This document shows, piece by piece, positions 13,001-28,000 of a DNA stretch of 64,000 nt. The notes below the pieces were generated by a model, which did no database searches, was not told the DNA's origin, and saw only the letters and a program-made list of their open reading frames with translations. Position numbers and translations under genes: made by a program. Origin of the DNA: Meghimatium bilineatum. Lineage: Eukaryota; Mollusca; Gastropoda; Stylommatophora; Philomycidae. Positions within the stretch are counted from its first letter, which is position 1. Every line of letters starts with the position of its first letter. The stretch covers positions 23,347,967-23,411,966 of the forward strand of contig CM067311.1 in NCBI GenBank assembly GCA_034231615.1. The letters run 5' to 3'.

Positions 13001-16000
13001 CTACTAGAATGTTCTAAGATGAAATTTAGCAGCCACATTTTTTATTATATGAACATTCATTCACAACAAAATGTTCTAACATTCATGTTCTAGCTATCTA
13101 TCTATTTTTTTCTCTGCCTTTTCTGTTAGGCATCACAGGATTTGAATGACAATTGGTTTTTTGATATGGCACATTTGATCATTTGATATGCAGTAATAAT
13201 GTGACATCTCAAAACATTTGTAAAACCTTCCATCCACCTTTTTCTTGGTCTTCCTCTGTCTCTTACTGTTTCTATTCTCATGATGTATGTTCTTGTTGTT
13301 GATTAAATGGGGTAATTCTCAAACATAGTGTCTGAACTATTTCAGTCTCTGTTTTTCCATATATTTGACCATAGATATTGTTCCAACAATTCTTGCACTC
13401 TCTTTATTCTTCACATGAAGAGGAAAAAAAACACTCAATGGCTAAATCAATTTTAAGTATGATTTTATGACTGAAATTTCATTGAGATTTTAGTTTTCTT
13501 ATTTACAGAACTACAGGAATGAGATATATAAAAATGAATGTTCTTTTAAAGTACATTAACTCATCTCCAGCAGGCTGCTACTCTCGATTCCTTTGGACAT
13601 GCTTAATATAAGTTAACTTCAATAGTACTTAGGCTATGGGAGAGAAAGCCAGTTAAACAGATTTCTTCTGTCAGTAAGACACTAGAACAACCAGTTACAC
13701 AGACATCTTCTGCCAGTAAGCCGCTAAAACAGCCAGTTACACAGACATCTTCTGCCAGTAAGCCGCTAAAACAGCCAGTTAAACAGACATCTTCTGTCAG
13801 TAAGCCACTAAAACCTCCATTTTATAGTTACTTCTAAATAAATTATGACTGGACAGGAATACTCATATGGAGATAAAGATTTATAAAAAAAAATAATATA
13901 AAACTTTAACACATCATAATAGAGTTATAGGTGGTAGAAGAGGAACATAGTTAAGGGTGGTAGAACAAGAAGAGATATACCTAGTTACGGGTGGTAGAAC
14001 AAGAAGAGATATACCTAGTTAAGGGTGGTAGAACAAGAGGAGATATACCTAGTTAAAGGTGGTAGAACAAGAGGAGATATACCTACCATAGTTAAGGGTG
14101 GTAGAACAAGAGGAGATATACCTAGTTAAGGGTGGTAGAACAAGAGGAGATATACCTAGTTAAGGGTGGTAGAACAAGAGGAGATATACCTACCATAGTT
14201 AAGGGTGGTAGAACAAGAGGAGATATACCTAGTTAAAGGTGGTAGAACAAGAGGAGATATACCTACCATAGTTAAGGGTGGTAGAACAAGAGGAGATATA
14301 CCTAGTTAAGGGTGGTAGAACAAGAGGAGATATACCTAGTTAAGGGTGGTAGAACAAGAGGAGATATACCTAGTTAAAGGTGGTAGAACAAGAGGAGATA
14401 TACCTACCATAGTTAAGGGTGGTAGAACAAGAGGAGATATACCTAGTTAAGGGTGGTAGAACAAGAGGAGATATACCTAGTTAAGGGTGGTAGAACAAGA
14501 GGAGATATACCTACCATAGTTAAGGGTGGTAGAACAAAAGGAGATATACCTAGTTAAGGGTGGTAGAACAAGAGGAGATATACCTAGTTAAGGGTGGTAG
14601 AACAAGAGGAGATATACCTAGTTAAGGGTGGTAGGACAAGAGGAGATATACCTAGTTAAGGGTGGTAGAACAAGAGGAGATATACCTAGTTAAGGGTGGT
14701 AGAACAAGAGGAGATATACCTAGTTAAGGGTGGTAGAACAAGAGGAGATATACCTAGTTAAGGGTGGTAGAACAAGAGGAGATATACCTAGTTAAGGGTG
14801 GTAGAACAAGAAGAGATATACCTAGTTAAGGGTGGTAGAACAAGAAGAGATATACCTAGTTAAGGGTGGTAGAACAAGAAGAGATATACCTAGTTAAGGG
14901 TGGTAGAACAAGAAGAGATATACCTAGTTAAGGGTGGTAGAACAAGAGGAGATATACCTAGTTAAGGGTGGTAGAACAAGAGGAGATATACCTAGTTAAG
15001 GGTGGTAGAACAAGAGGAGATATACCTAGTTAAGGGTGGTAGAACAAGAGGAGATATACCTAGTTACGGATTGTAGGAGATATATCTAGTTAAGATTAGA
15101 CATGATTAAAATTGTCCATACTCAAATAAAGAACTGAGAACAGAGAGGCATAGTGGGATTTTTGTGTTGTGGTTCCAGAGTGGCACCCCTTGACCCTGAA
15201 GGGTTTAATGATAATGTTTATGAATAAAATTTTGAGAAATTCAGTAAAATACTAATTTCATAACAAAACAATTCATGACATTATTTCAGATTTTCTGTGA
15301 GACAAAGTTTGTGTCTCAATCTGAGATTAATTGAAGCAATCATGTTAAACAATTTTGTAGTGTATGATCATTTGAATTTTTATGCAAGATACATCATTAT
15401 TGTATTTGTGGCCAAAATACACTTGTTCTTGATTAGGAACAAGAATCACAGCACTGGGGACATTCGCATATATGCTCTGCTTGCTGTTCCATCAGCCATC
15501 TAAAAGTGTATAAGCTCAGTATCCCATTCAGTTGCTAATTACGCATTCTTCTGATCTTTCTGGTGCAGGAGCACTTTCTCCCATCGCCCAAAATACACCT
15601 GTATATAGTTAACTAGTTAGTTAGCTAGTTGACAGATCATCCAACTTCACATCAAATATTGGTCCATAAGTATTCAAATCTCATCCTCAAGTAATTCCTC
15701 AGTGTGAAGGACTGACCATCCCCACTCTGTGTTGGTTTACTAGTCTCTTCTGACTACCAGCACAACACTCATTAACCACACTAACTTGACATGCTGTTCA
15801 AGCAGTCTCTTCAGGTCACATTAGTTACATCTGTCAATCATCCATCTCCTTACAAAATAGGAAACTTAGAACATCAGCTCAGTTCTTTGCCTGTCCAGTC
15901 TCTACAGGCAAAGACAGAACATTACACCAGCTCAGTTCTTTGCCTGTCCAGTCTCTACAGGCAAAGACAGAACACTACACCACTGCATTCATTTCTTGAA

Positions 16001-19000
16001 ATCTTTCTCTACCAGTGTCCATTTAGATCTTTCCTTAAGTTTCTCATTGGTGGATAAGTTATTACACAACTATATAACTTACAAATATAAAACTCCACTT
16101 ACTGGGCACCATGAACAACAAATGCAATAAAGAAAATAATAAAAAGATGATGAGTGAACCAGAACACCTCAAAATATGAACGCCTGAAATAAAAATTCAA
16201 CAAGAATCAACTTGAAATAATCCAAGTAAAATGTTCTACAAATAATTTTACCAATGAAAGTTAATAAGTTAAGAGCATTTAATAATCAGTTATTATTTAC
16301 GATGTCTTTTTTCAAATATAAATAAGTATGTTTTGAAATGCCATTGAAATGTCATTATGTACAAACCGAAAAGAATTAACAATAAAACAAGCTGGTTCAT
16401 AACTACCAGTTTCCATCAAAAAGTCAAACCATATATATTACTTTTAAAATTTAGACTGAAATTGAGATCTTTAAATCCTCACTTTGGTTCATCATCATCA
16501 AGTGCTATCTCCGCAACGAAGGTTGGCTGCAACAGACCTCCAACATCCTCTGTTTCTTGTTTTGGTGGTGCACTCTGCTAGACTATAACCTGTCCATCTT
16601 ATGATGTTACTCTCCCACGTGAATCTCTACCTACCTCTTACCCTCCTCCCTTCAACTTTACCCTCAAGTAATTACTTCAACAAATCGCACATTTCTTTTA
16701 ATGTGTCCAAATATTTTATTTGCTTGATCTTTATTTTCTTTAATAATTCTTTCTTCATATTAAGTGTTGTTTGAACCTCTGTGTTTGTTTTCATCTCTTT
16801 CCATGATGTTCTCTCTATTATTCTATATATCCACAGCTCAAAGGCATTTATTCTGTCTTCTAATTGTTTGTTATTGTCCATGTTTCTGAGCCCTACATTA
16901 ATATGGTTAATATTAAAATATTGTTAAAATTTTAAAACAAATGTGGGATTCTTGAAAAGAGTAGAAATTTTATGTGTGTTTCTTTTTTAAATTAAATCAT
17001 CATCAAGTGCCGTCTTCACAATGAAGGTTGGCTGCAATGAACCTCCAACATCCCCTGTCTCTTGCTTTGTTGGTGCACTTTGCTACGCTGTAACCTCTCC
17101 ATCTCGTAATGCTTCTCTCCCACTTGTATCTCTGCCTACATCTTACTCAATTCCCCTAAACTTTACCCTCAAGTATGGTCTTCAACATTATGTCATGTCT
17201 TTTAATATTTCCAAAATATTTTATTTGTTTGATCTTTATTTCCTTGAGTAGTCCTTAAATGTCATGTTCTACCAAGAATGTTGTCTTCTTTATGGATACT
17301 CTGAACAATTTATGAATCTGGACAAAGTGACATGCTGCAGTCAAGGACATGTTTATATAATCTGAAATATACTATGTCCATCATCATCTCCAAAAGACCT
17401 TTCTTCTGTTATCAGCAGCCATACCTTCCATAACCGGTTTCTCATTCAGAATTTATAGGCACAATATTTCAATAGTTTGCCATTGCTTTTTTCTGTATTT
17501 CTATCTATCTATGTGAAATGTATTTTACAGAATGTTGTCCTCGCTGTAATTCTGTACGCCTCCTCCATTCTCTGCAAGTCTTTTCCTGTGTTATATTTTA
17601 GAAGGTCTTTGATACCATTTGTCTATTTAGTCTTCATCTACCTTATGTTCCTTTTCCTAATAATCAATTATAAGTTCTCTTTTTAGCAAATTTTCCATCC
17701 ATTTCTAAACCATTTTGTATTTTTTTGTATGTCCAATTTATGTTATCCTGCTTTTATTTTATTTTTGAGTAGCCAGTCGTCTTCTATGTTCAGGTCTTTC
17801 TGGATGTCTGCATTGGTTCTGTCCATGATATTATGAGGACCTTTCTAATATTTCATTTCAAATATCGATATTTTCTATTCCATTGCGGATGTCATTGCCT
17901 ACTTCTAACAACCATATATTGTCACTAGAAAGATATAGCATAACTTTGTTTTTCTGTTTGCATCATTTTTCTGATGTTATCCTTGTCATAGATTTTTCAT
18001 CTGTAATGTTTGATCTGTACATTTCTAGGACATATACAAATCAAAATTTATTGCAACTGTACTATAGAACACAAAAAACAATATCAACATCAAAAAACAT
18101 TTCAAGAAAAACACTTCACGTAGCAAGAACTGACCTGATGATCTCTGTTGATGATGACAAAATTAACACAAGGCACAACGTGAGTATGATTCCAGTAATT
18201 CCTGCCACAGTTTTAAACAATTCCTTGGTGGGATCCTGTATATGATACATGATGATTAAAATATGTCACATTTGTGTGTCATGTGACGTATTCTTTCCAT
18301 AATATAGTCTTCCTTATGAATTACCCAAAACTTGTCTTTGTCAAGTTACCCCGCTTCCCCTAGCAGTCCTGTCATCCTTACGGAAAACCTTGTAAAAAAT
18401 ACAGAAAGTTTTGGTTCTCATAATGAAAATCAAAGAAAAATGTGAAACATTATCGATACTATGTGATCTAATGTATTGTACAAGTATCGCCAGAACTATT
18501 TTCATCAGATAAATTCCAGTCCTGCTGGATTATCCTTCTGAAGTGATGCATACAAATTTGTCTTTGATTTTCATTGGTTACTTTGTGGTATGGCTTGTGT
18601 CGATAGACAATGAAATTCACTGCAAATGTCAAATGAATGACATTAAAAGGATGATTCCTAATTTAGCCCACAGAGACTTATATTGTGAAACTTCAGTTTA
18701 CAACTGGCAAATGTAGCATGTGTCATTATTTCAGTAGGTTATTTCTGCATATTTCATTCTAATACATCAATAGAAACCTCCACGAGATTTTGTGAATTTC
18801 CATCTTCCAAAGCTATCAATATAGGAGCGCCGAACAAATAGTGAAACCATTTATTATTTCATTTTCGTTGACTTTTATTTCTGTAATCCATTGTTTGCAA
18901 GGTCTGCCCCTGACTTTGCATCCATTGTGTCTGTATGCTTTTTCAGGGACACTGTCTGATAGTAGTCTGGAAACATGTGAAAACCAATTAATCTCTTGTC

Positions 19001-22000
19001 TTCTGATGTAATCCAGAATATATATTAGCAATATATATTGGCAAAAAACTGCATCATTAAGGCATGAAAACAGCTACTCACTATACATAGAAAAAAGAAC
19101 AAAACAAGGATGTATTTTATCACAGTCTATTTATCATCTACACAGAGAACATTTTTAAACATATAGAAGGAATGCCAGTACTCAAGATCAGTGGGAAAAT
19201 AATAAACAATATGTGATATGAAGGTAACACTGTCCCTTTTGGCAGAAAAGTAACAGGATCTACACAGATTAATAGCTTGAGTTGATAAATCAAGTAAAGA
19301 ATATGGACGATATAAGCATCCAAAAAACAGAAATCATGATAATCAGCAAAAACACAGAAAAGGTGATAATCATAAAAATAAATGGAGAGATACTACAAGA
19401 TCATTACCAATATCTCAGACATAATCACAAAATAATGGTAGATGTGAAACAGAAGTTATAAGGAGAATAGTAATGGCTAAAAGTACTTTCAATCTCATGA
19501 GGAAAATATTGACACCTAAACACAAACAAACAAGATACAAATGAGAATAATAAAATGCTACAACTATTTTACATTGATATATGGCTCAGAAACATGGACA
19601 ATGAACAAACAACTAGAAGACAGAATTGAAGCCTTTGAGATATAGATATATAGAAAAATAGGGAGAACTTCATGGAAAGAGAACAAAGAGGTTCTAACAA
19701 CACTGTATGAAAAAAAAACCATTAAAAAAATAAGCATCAAACAAATAAAGTATTTGGACATATTAAAAAACATAACACCTTATTGAATATCTTAGTTGAC
19801 AGTAGACCAGAGGTGAGCAAGAGGTAGGGAGAGATACAAGTGGCAGAGAGACATCACGAGATGGATAGGTTACAGTCTAGCTGAGTGCACCATCAAAGAA
19901 GAGACAGGGGATGCTGGAAGTCAGTTGCAGCCAACCTTCATTGTGAAGAAGGCACTTGATGATGATTATCATTGCAGTGAAGATGTTACGAAGATGGCAC
20001 TGAATGATGAATGAATTAAATATTTCAGAACACTCTGGTACCTGGTGGTTGCAAGTTTTGTGAAGCTAGCATCGCCTCCAGGGAAAGGTTGCACTGTATT
20101 ATCCTGGATGCTGTATTTTATGTATGCACAGGTAGGAGGGTGAGACAATTGGCAGAAATTACCTAGCATCTTACCATTGCTAAAGTTTGTGTTATTTTCC
20201 TTTTAGCAATATTTCGCGTGTACCTTCATTCTTAATACAGCATTCCACAGTATTATTACTGGTATAATTTTTTATACTCTGCATATACATTGATTTCTGA
20301 CTTTGGATATTAAATATGGTCACATTTGTGATATTAAATATGGTCACATATTGGATATTAAATATGGTCACATTTTGGATGTTAAAGTTGCATTCTCAGC
20401 TTATGAAGGGATTAGTTTTTATTTAAAAGTATATGATAGTTTCAATATTGAGAATGCCTGGTGTTGACTGTCAACTCTGTAAACTAGAGATTTCAATGTG
20501 ACAAGATTTGAGTCCCTATCTTTATGTTTGTTGATTTGTTTCACTATGCTAATTACTATTCCATGCTACATCTTTAATGTACATAGTAATAATAAAAACG
20601 TAAAAAAATAATTGGTAGCATATCCTATTCAGGATGTAATTATCAACCCAGCATTTTTTTGGGGCTGTTATGATTTTCTAGGCAATATAAATATGTTCAG
20701 TAGTATCCCATGGCTTTATGAATGGTCCAGATGAGCAATTTCTTGTGGCAGGATTTGAACCAGATACCTTGACCATGTCAGATGTGCTCTACATTATTTA
20801 TCTAATTATATATCAATTAAAAAGTTTTCAAAGTATGCAAACCGTAAGTTTAATATGAAGTCTAGAACACTCACAGGATCCAATACTCGTATTGGGTTGA
20901 TCCATGTTCCATTTGATGTTGTAGGTAGAAGACTGAGATAAGTGATGAGATTATCTCCCCTGGTTCTCTTTGCATCTGCCAGCCGTTCAAAGTTAAAACA
21001 GTGAGCACTAACATGGATGACTGAAAGATGAAACAAATGCAGCAGTCAAAATATGGTTGACAAAGAAGGATAAATATGTATCACTTCACTTATATTTGAT
21101 AACTATCAGGCACAATTATTTTAAGACAATGGCAGAAGACATCCTAAGATTAAAATTCTAGGAATTTTTCACGCTTTAGCAACCATTAGGCATAGCATAC
21201 AAATGAGAAACGGTACCAGTGCCACAAAACAACACATGTAAAATCATTAGTAATTATCTGAACTGACAGCACTACACTCCAGACATACCCATAAGAATTC
21301 AATTTCTTTAAACAGACGGTAAAGTGTATGGGTCCTGATAGATCCTCTAGTTTGTTGATTGTATATTTTCCTAGTCCTATCAGTCAATTATCCCCCTCTA
21401 CTGTATCCCAGAGAAATTCCAAACTCATTCAATCTCTTCATAAGTCTCATCCACCGAGATGTCCTCATCCAATAGATGAATTGACAATGTTCTCATGTCT
21501 ATTTTCGTCCATCCCCACACTTATGCATTAGTCTGTATAGATGCCAGTCTGTAAGCTTTCTCATTACCCTCAACTCCTGCATGACCTGAGCAAAATATCC
21601 CCATAATTCCTTGGAAGTGTGAAACCCCAATATACTCCATCCACTCACAGCATAAATGCACAAGACCTGCAATATCTAGCAACTGACAGACAGACATGGA
21701 GAACTATGACATCCGTCCTATGTGTCAAACCTGGCAAAAGAGGAACTGACTGACTGACTCACGACATAGCCATCCATATTGAATATTGCAAATCCTGAAA
21801 TTAGAGTCTGACACAATATTACTTTTTCCAAAACTCATTTTAGGGTCTCCATAACTGCCTCTATTTCCATTCTAATTCTGGAGATTGCTGTACAATACGG
21901 ACCACACTTTTTGGTAATGACTCTGCCTCTTAGAATGGCTTGTTCAATTATTTAATTTCTGAATGTGTAAAATCAATACATATACTTATAAAGTGAGAAA

Positions 22001-25000
22001 ATGGTAATTATAATTACAAATCAAAACGGAATCACATGTTTAAAAAATCAGCTGAAGTTATGAACATTTCTTCTTGTTTGCAGTTTTACATGTCTACACA
22101 GCAAGTCTGACTTTCTTGATAAATGTTGATGTATTTGAACGCCCGCCAGTGCTCCCATACAGTTTTACATGTCTACACAGCAAGTCTGACTTTCTTGATA
22201 AATGTTGATGTATTTGAACGGCCACCAGTGCCCCCATACAGTTTTACATGTCTACACAGCAAGTCTGACTTTCTTGATAAATGTTGATGTATTTGAACGC
22301 CCGCCAGTGCTCCCATACAGTTTTACATGTCTACACAGCAAGTCTGACTTTCTTGATAAATGTTGATGTATTTGAACGGCCACCAGTGCTCCCATACAGT
22401 TTTACATGTCTACACAGCAAGTCTGACTTTCTTGATAAATGTTGATGTATTTGAACGCCCGCCAGTGCTCCCCATACAGTTTTACATGTCTACACAGAAA
22501 GTCTGGTTTTCTTTATAAATGCTGCTGTATTTGTAATCTCCCCAAGGCTCCCATACAGCTTTCTGTGGCTATCTATCTCAATCCAGTGCTCCTCCATCAA
22601 ATGGTTTAATGTAACACAGTCTTGCAGGAAATGTTCCATTGTCTGTGCTGCCTGACCACAATATAGGTGATGGAACGAGTCTTAGTCTATTTAAGTGGCT
22701 CTTTAGTCTGTTGTGTCCTGTCCTGATGCAGAAGATGATAACTTTGTCTATATAGCGGTAGTTGTCTTTTGGGATGATGAATTTCCTAACAGCCTTTTAA
22801 TATGATTCTCTTTTCCTGATAGGTGATTCCATGGTCTTTTTTATGGTGTGTTGCTCCATCTTTTGCTAGCATATCTGCCTTTTCATTTCCTGGTATGCCA
22901 CAGTGGGATATGAACATTTGATGTGTTAAATTGTGACACAGAAAAATAAAATGGCTGAACATTTATGTTGACAACATGAATACCACAGAAAGGTTACATG
23001 ATGATCAACATGTCCCAGAACAATCTCTATGTAGATATCTACACTTTAAGGCTAATCCATGTTTTATCTAAATAAATATGTACAAATTGGAAGGAATGAC
23101 CATTAAGTATCTTGTCATTTACATGAATGATGAAAAATATATAAAGGATATATTTTGTTGAAAATATTACCTGTTTGTAAGCAGATCATGTAAGCAAAAT
23201 ACTTGTGATATGTTATGTTCCTATCAAGTTGTCGGCGCAGGAATCGAGGACAGCACTGAGTAACAAACAATAAGTAAGACTGCAGTAAAACTATATAACA
23301 ATAATACTTATGCATAACACAAGGTAGTTCAGTTTGACAGTGGACACATAGACTATCTAACTATTGTGTACATGTGTGGAAAAGTAGATATAATAGCGCA
23401 CAAGACAGACTAAATCAACATTTCAACCATAAGGTCTTTATAAGAAAATACAAGACAAAAAGTAAAAATAAAGGCAATATCACAAATGGACTAGATGGCA
23501 GACATTTAACCACAGGGACATCAAGTACTATTGACAAAAAAATAATAATATAATCACTACATTCACATATGACTATTATTATTATCTAAAAAAATCAGTG
23601 ATTTCAACAAATTCAAATACAATACAAATCATCATAAACAATTATCAATAACATGACAAATCATGACACAAGTGTGTTGTCATGCCTGAATGGGGAGCAA
23701 CACAATTTACCTTTTATGCATGTTGCAAGAGGTGACTAAGGAGAATATGGGGTGAAATTATGTCCCATCCCTATAGCGTCAAAGTTACACAATCCAGAAA
23801 CCATGCTGAAGTTAGATTTGTCAGAACAAAAGTTTCAGATCAGTGAGCCATGACACAACATATTCCATTCTCTGGACTACATCCTGCTAATTTGCTGAAG
23901 TTTATTTAAACCTTTGTATAAAACTGTGAATAATGTTATTCGAGCATACACTTTACATATGTTTTATCAAAATTGGTATAGCAATAACTGTGTTCAAGAT
24001 GAAGCACATATGGCAACTATTTTTTCAATAATTTAACAGCATAAGCAGTAATGTATCATTAGTTGATATTTATGTCAAAAATATCAAATGGCTTGAACAT
24101 GGAATACTGTTAAAATTATGGTGCATTATAAAATTTATGTCTTGCAAAGTGGGCGGGGACCCGAAAAAGTTTGGGAACCTATGCTTTAAATTATGTGTAT
24201 GTGTTTCAGTCTTCAAGCTGAAGAAATGCAATGATTACAAGTTTTGTGTATTATACTGTGCCCATCAACTCTTTTCACAACAAAAAAATTCATAAGATTA
24301 AGTCAATTAACTGTTGGTTCATTATGGGATAATGTGTCCCCACACATTCCAACTTAATATTAGGCTTGATTTCATACAGCTTCCGTGATGGAGAGATAAA
24401 AAAATATGCAGTGTCTGCTATGGATCATTTGATCTGCACGCAACGCAATGAGAGCCCCTCTCCCCCAAGGGTTTTCCAGGGGAGGGGAGGCCTCTAGGTG
24501 CATTGGGTGCAGATCAATAGATGCTGAGTTGTATGCACCTTTAGCGAAAGTTTGTTTCATTAAATAATGTATGGTTTGTTTCGTTAAAAGCATGGACACA
24601 TTATCCCGCAAAGTACTGACTGTTTTCCAGCCATGTACCAACATGAATTGAAACACTCTGTTTATAGTGTATAGCAATAGCATCTCTATTTATCAATGTG
24701 TAAGAATTTATACCATATGATTGTTATTTGAACATACTGCATTCTGGAAAAAATCTAGCACATTTGTTCTTAGTTTGAACATGCTCTAGGAATTTGCTGT
24801 AATTTATATCTATCAACTTTGTCAATTAGACCATTCACATAACTGTGTTTACGATTCCTGTAGTAGAAGTAACACAACACACAGTGACACATATGATTTA
24901 GCTCATTCAAGTCATTTATAGAAACCCTGTTAGAACATTTTATTGTTTCGAAATTATTTTTGTCTCAATAGTACCTATATTCCTATTTATACTTAATTCT

Positions 25001-28000
25001 TGATTGCTGTCAGAAGACTCTCTTACAACTTCTGAATCAGAGAACTCTTACAACATCTGAATTAGAGAACTCTTACAACATCTGAATCAGAGAACTCTTA
25101 CAACATCTGAATCAGAGAACTCTTACAACTTCTGAATAAGAGAACTCTTACAACATCTGAATCAGAGAACTCTTACAACATCTGAATCAGAGAACTCTTA
25201 CAACATCTGAATCAGAGAACTCTTACAACATCTGAATCAGAGAACTCTTACAACATCTGAATCAGAGAACTCTTACAACATCTGAATCAGAGAACTCTTA
25301 CAACATCTGAATCAGAGAACTCTTACAACATCTGAATCAGAGAACTCTTACAACATCTGAATCAGAGAACTCTTACAACATCTGAATCAGAGAACTCTTA
25401 CAACATCTGAATCAGAGAACTCTTACAACATCTGAATCAGAGAACTCTTACAACATCTGAATCAGAGAACTCTTACAACATCTGAATCAGAGAACTCTTA
25501 CAACATCTGAATCAGAGAACTCTTACAACATCTGAATCATGTGTTATAAAATATCTATCCTAATTCATCTTAACAATCTTTTGATTTATATCTTCCAATT
25601 TATTATGGCAACTTCCAGTACAATTATTTTGTATTTCTACTCAAAATAAATCCTAAAGTAACATCCAGAAAACAAAAATCGATGATAATCAGCAAAATCA
25701 AAGCGAAATAAATGCTAAACATAAAAAATATATGGCACTATCCTGCTGCAAGTAGATCACTTCTTGTATCTTGGACACATAGTTACAAATGATGGTATAT
25801 GTGAAACACAAGTTAAAAGGATAATAGCTGTCAATTAGTACGGATAAAAGGTCATCTGTTGTTACATTTCCTAAATAGTAATTATTACTATTGCTGGAAT
25901 TTTTTTATCTCACATGCTCATATTGCGGGGGGGATTTTACAAAAATTAATTCTAGGGTTTTTTTGGGGGGTTTGTATATTTTTGGTGCTACAACATGCAT
26001 TTTTATTGAAATGAACACTAGCATTGTGCACTACAAAGACTAGATACAGAAGATGTTGGAGGTAGGTACATTGCAGCAAACTTTTTATGCGGAGATGGCA
26101 CCTGATGATGATGAACTACTAAAATATATATGTACCACAAATTTTGTATACTGATGACATTACTAAAGGTTAGTACAGTAAAATTCAATAAAACCTGAGT
26201 ATATTCTCTACACAATACAGAATATTTGTACAAGTAGACAGACTATGCAGACTATACACATTTTATTATATAAAGTATAGTCATGTTATTTTTTATATCA
26301 TTTTATGTGTCCCTAAATAATATGTAATAATAACATGTCCATGCATACACTTACTCCACATGAACCTCTAATGTAACTGATAACTTTGCGGCAGACAGGA
26401 AGCAGACAAAGCATGAAATTGAAGTTCAAACATGCAGCACTTGCTCTGGCCCAGGATAGGGAATGCTACAGATAAATCAACATAATTTGTATTAATGATT
26501 TTGTAATTGTGAAGCACAGACAGTATGTCGATATCAATATATTTCACATTTATAACTACCATAAACATAATCTTGCACCACAAATCTGAATAATTTTTAT
26601 ATACTGCTAATGTAAGAAACAGGAACTCCCTAAAATATATCAAATAATACTACAAACCCTGTCGAAGACGGATGTGTTGGGCCATTGGCACAAATAAAAC
26701 GGCGACACAACGCATTTCTATTCTCTGGACTACATCCTTCTGTAAATCTAATAGGATCATAGTCCTGATACAAGAGAAATGGGAGTTTGAGAATGAACGC
26801 TGAAGAAGAAGAAACTGCAAATTAAAATTAATTTATTAAAAATAGCAAACATAATTTTGTTTTTTACTTACTCCAACAAGAACACGCAAATAAAAATATT
26901 CATCTGCATCTCTGTAATTGATGAATGTCACAGCAAAGATAATAGCATTAATAATCAGCCAGATACCCTAAAACACAGGAACAGATTTATTAAAAGCACA
27001 TGCATTCATTACAAATCATAAATACATTCAATAGATTACAAACCTAATGAAATGAATGAATGAACAACTTGTAGAACACTGTAAATTGTAGAGCAATAAA
27101 TTAACAAGTGTATTTTAAAATAAACAACAATCATATATGAATATCGCACAGGCCTTAATTTACAAAATGAATATGTAGGAAATAAAGCACAACTAATCTA
27201 TAATTAAAACGAAAAAGATAAAAGAAAACCAGTAAGGGCTAAAGCAACCCTAAAAAACACCATACTTAAACAAGGGGAAATAATAGGCAGAAAGACTATA
27301 TAAGAACTAAAATTGCAGGCAGCGGATCATAACACATGGAGAATAAAAACCTCTGCCACCTGCGAAATGAAAGGAACAAACTAACTAATATATAATTATA
27401 AAGAGGGTGATAAAGTAAGTGTAGCTAATATATAATTATATTCTGCATTTGTTCTGAAACTCCTGCAAATTAGCAGAATGTAGTCCGAAGAACGAAATGC
27501 ATTCTGTCATCATTTACAGCTTTGCTGATATATATGTGCCTTTTTCCTGTCCCATCTGACTTCAACATGACTTCTGGACCACTTTGACCCTCTATGGGAT
27601 GATGACAGCCAACTCCACCCCAAACTTCCTTAATCACATTACATGCTCATGGCAGGTAAGTGTTGTTATTATTTGCTCTCCTTTTGGGCTACGCAGTACA
27701 TGGGTGGTTCTTTATTTGTTCTCAAACACCTACTGATTAGCAGGATTTAGTACAGAGAATGCAATGTTGTGTCATAGTTTACAGTTTGACTGCAATATCT
27801 GTGACTTTCAGCATGACACATTCAGTTTCAGCATTGCTTTTGATTACTTGAGATGCTACTGACAATATATGAGTGAGCAAGACTCAATGAGACTTCGTAT
27901 GTATGTAGTGGTGAAATGTAGACACAAAATTGTAGAAATACCACTGTTACAATATTTGGTTTTTCCTGTTTCATTTATCAGTGCATTATTTTTCAGCTGA

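Noticed and set aside
13622..13836. Open frame with 14-residue repeat ([14 protein letters not shown])
   Set aside because: No start codon, begins within a transposon inverted repeat, and is short.
24372..24683. 103-residue minus ORF
   Set aside because: Falls inside the inverted-end MITE candidate and has no recognisable feature.
13925..25540. Regular direct repeats as CRISPR arrays
   Set aside because: Units are head-to-tail with no unique spacers, in an animal genome with introns and SINEs; they are minisatellites.
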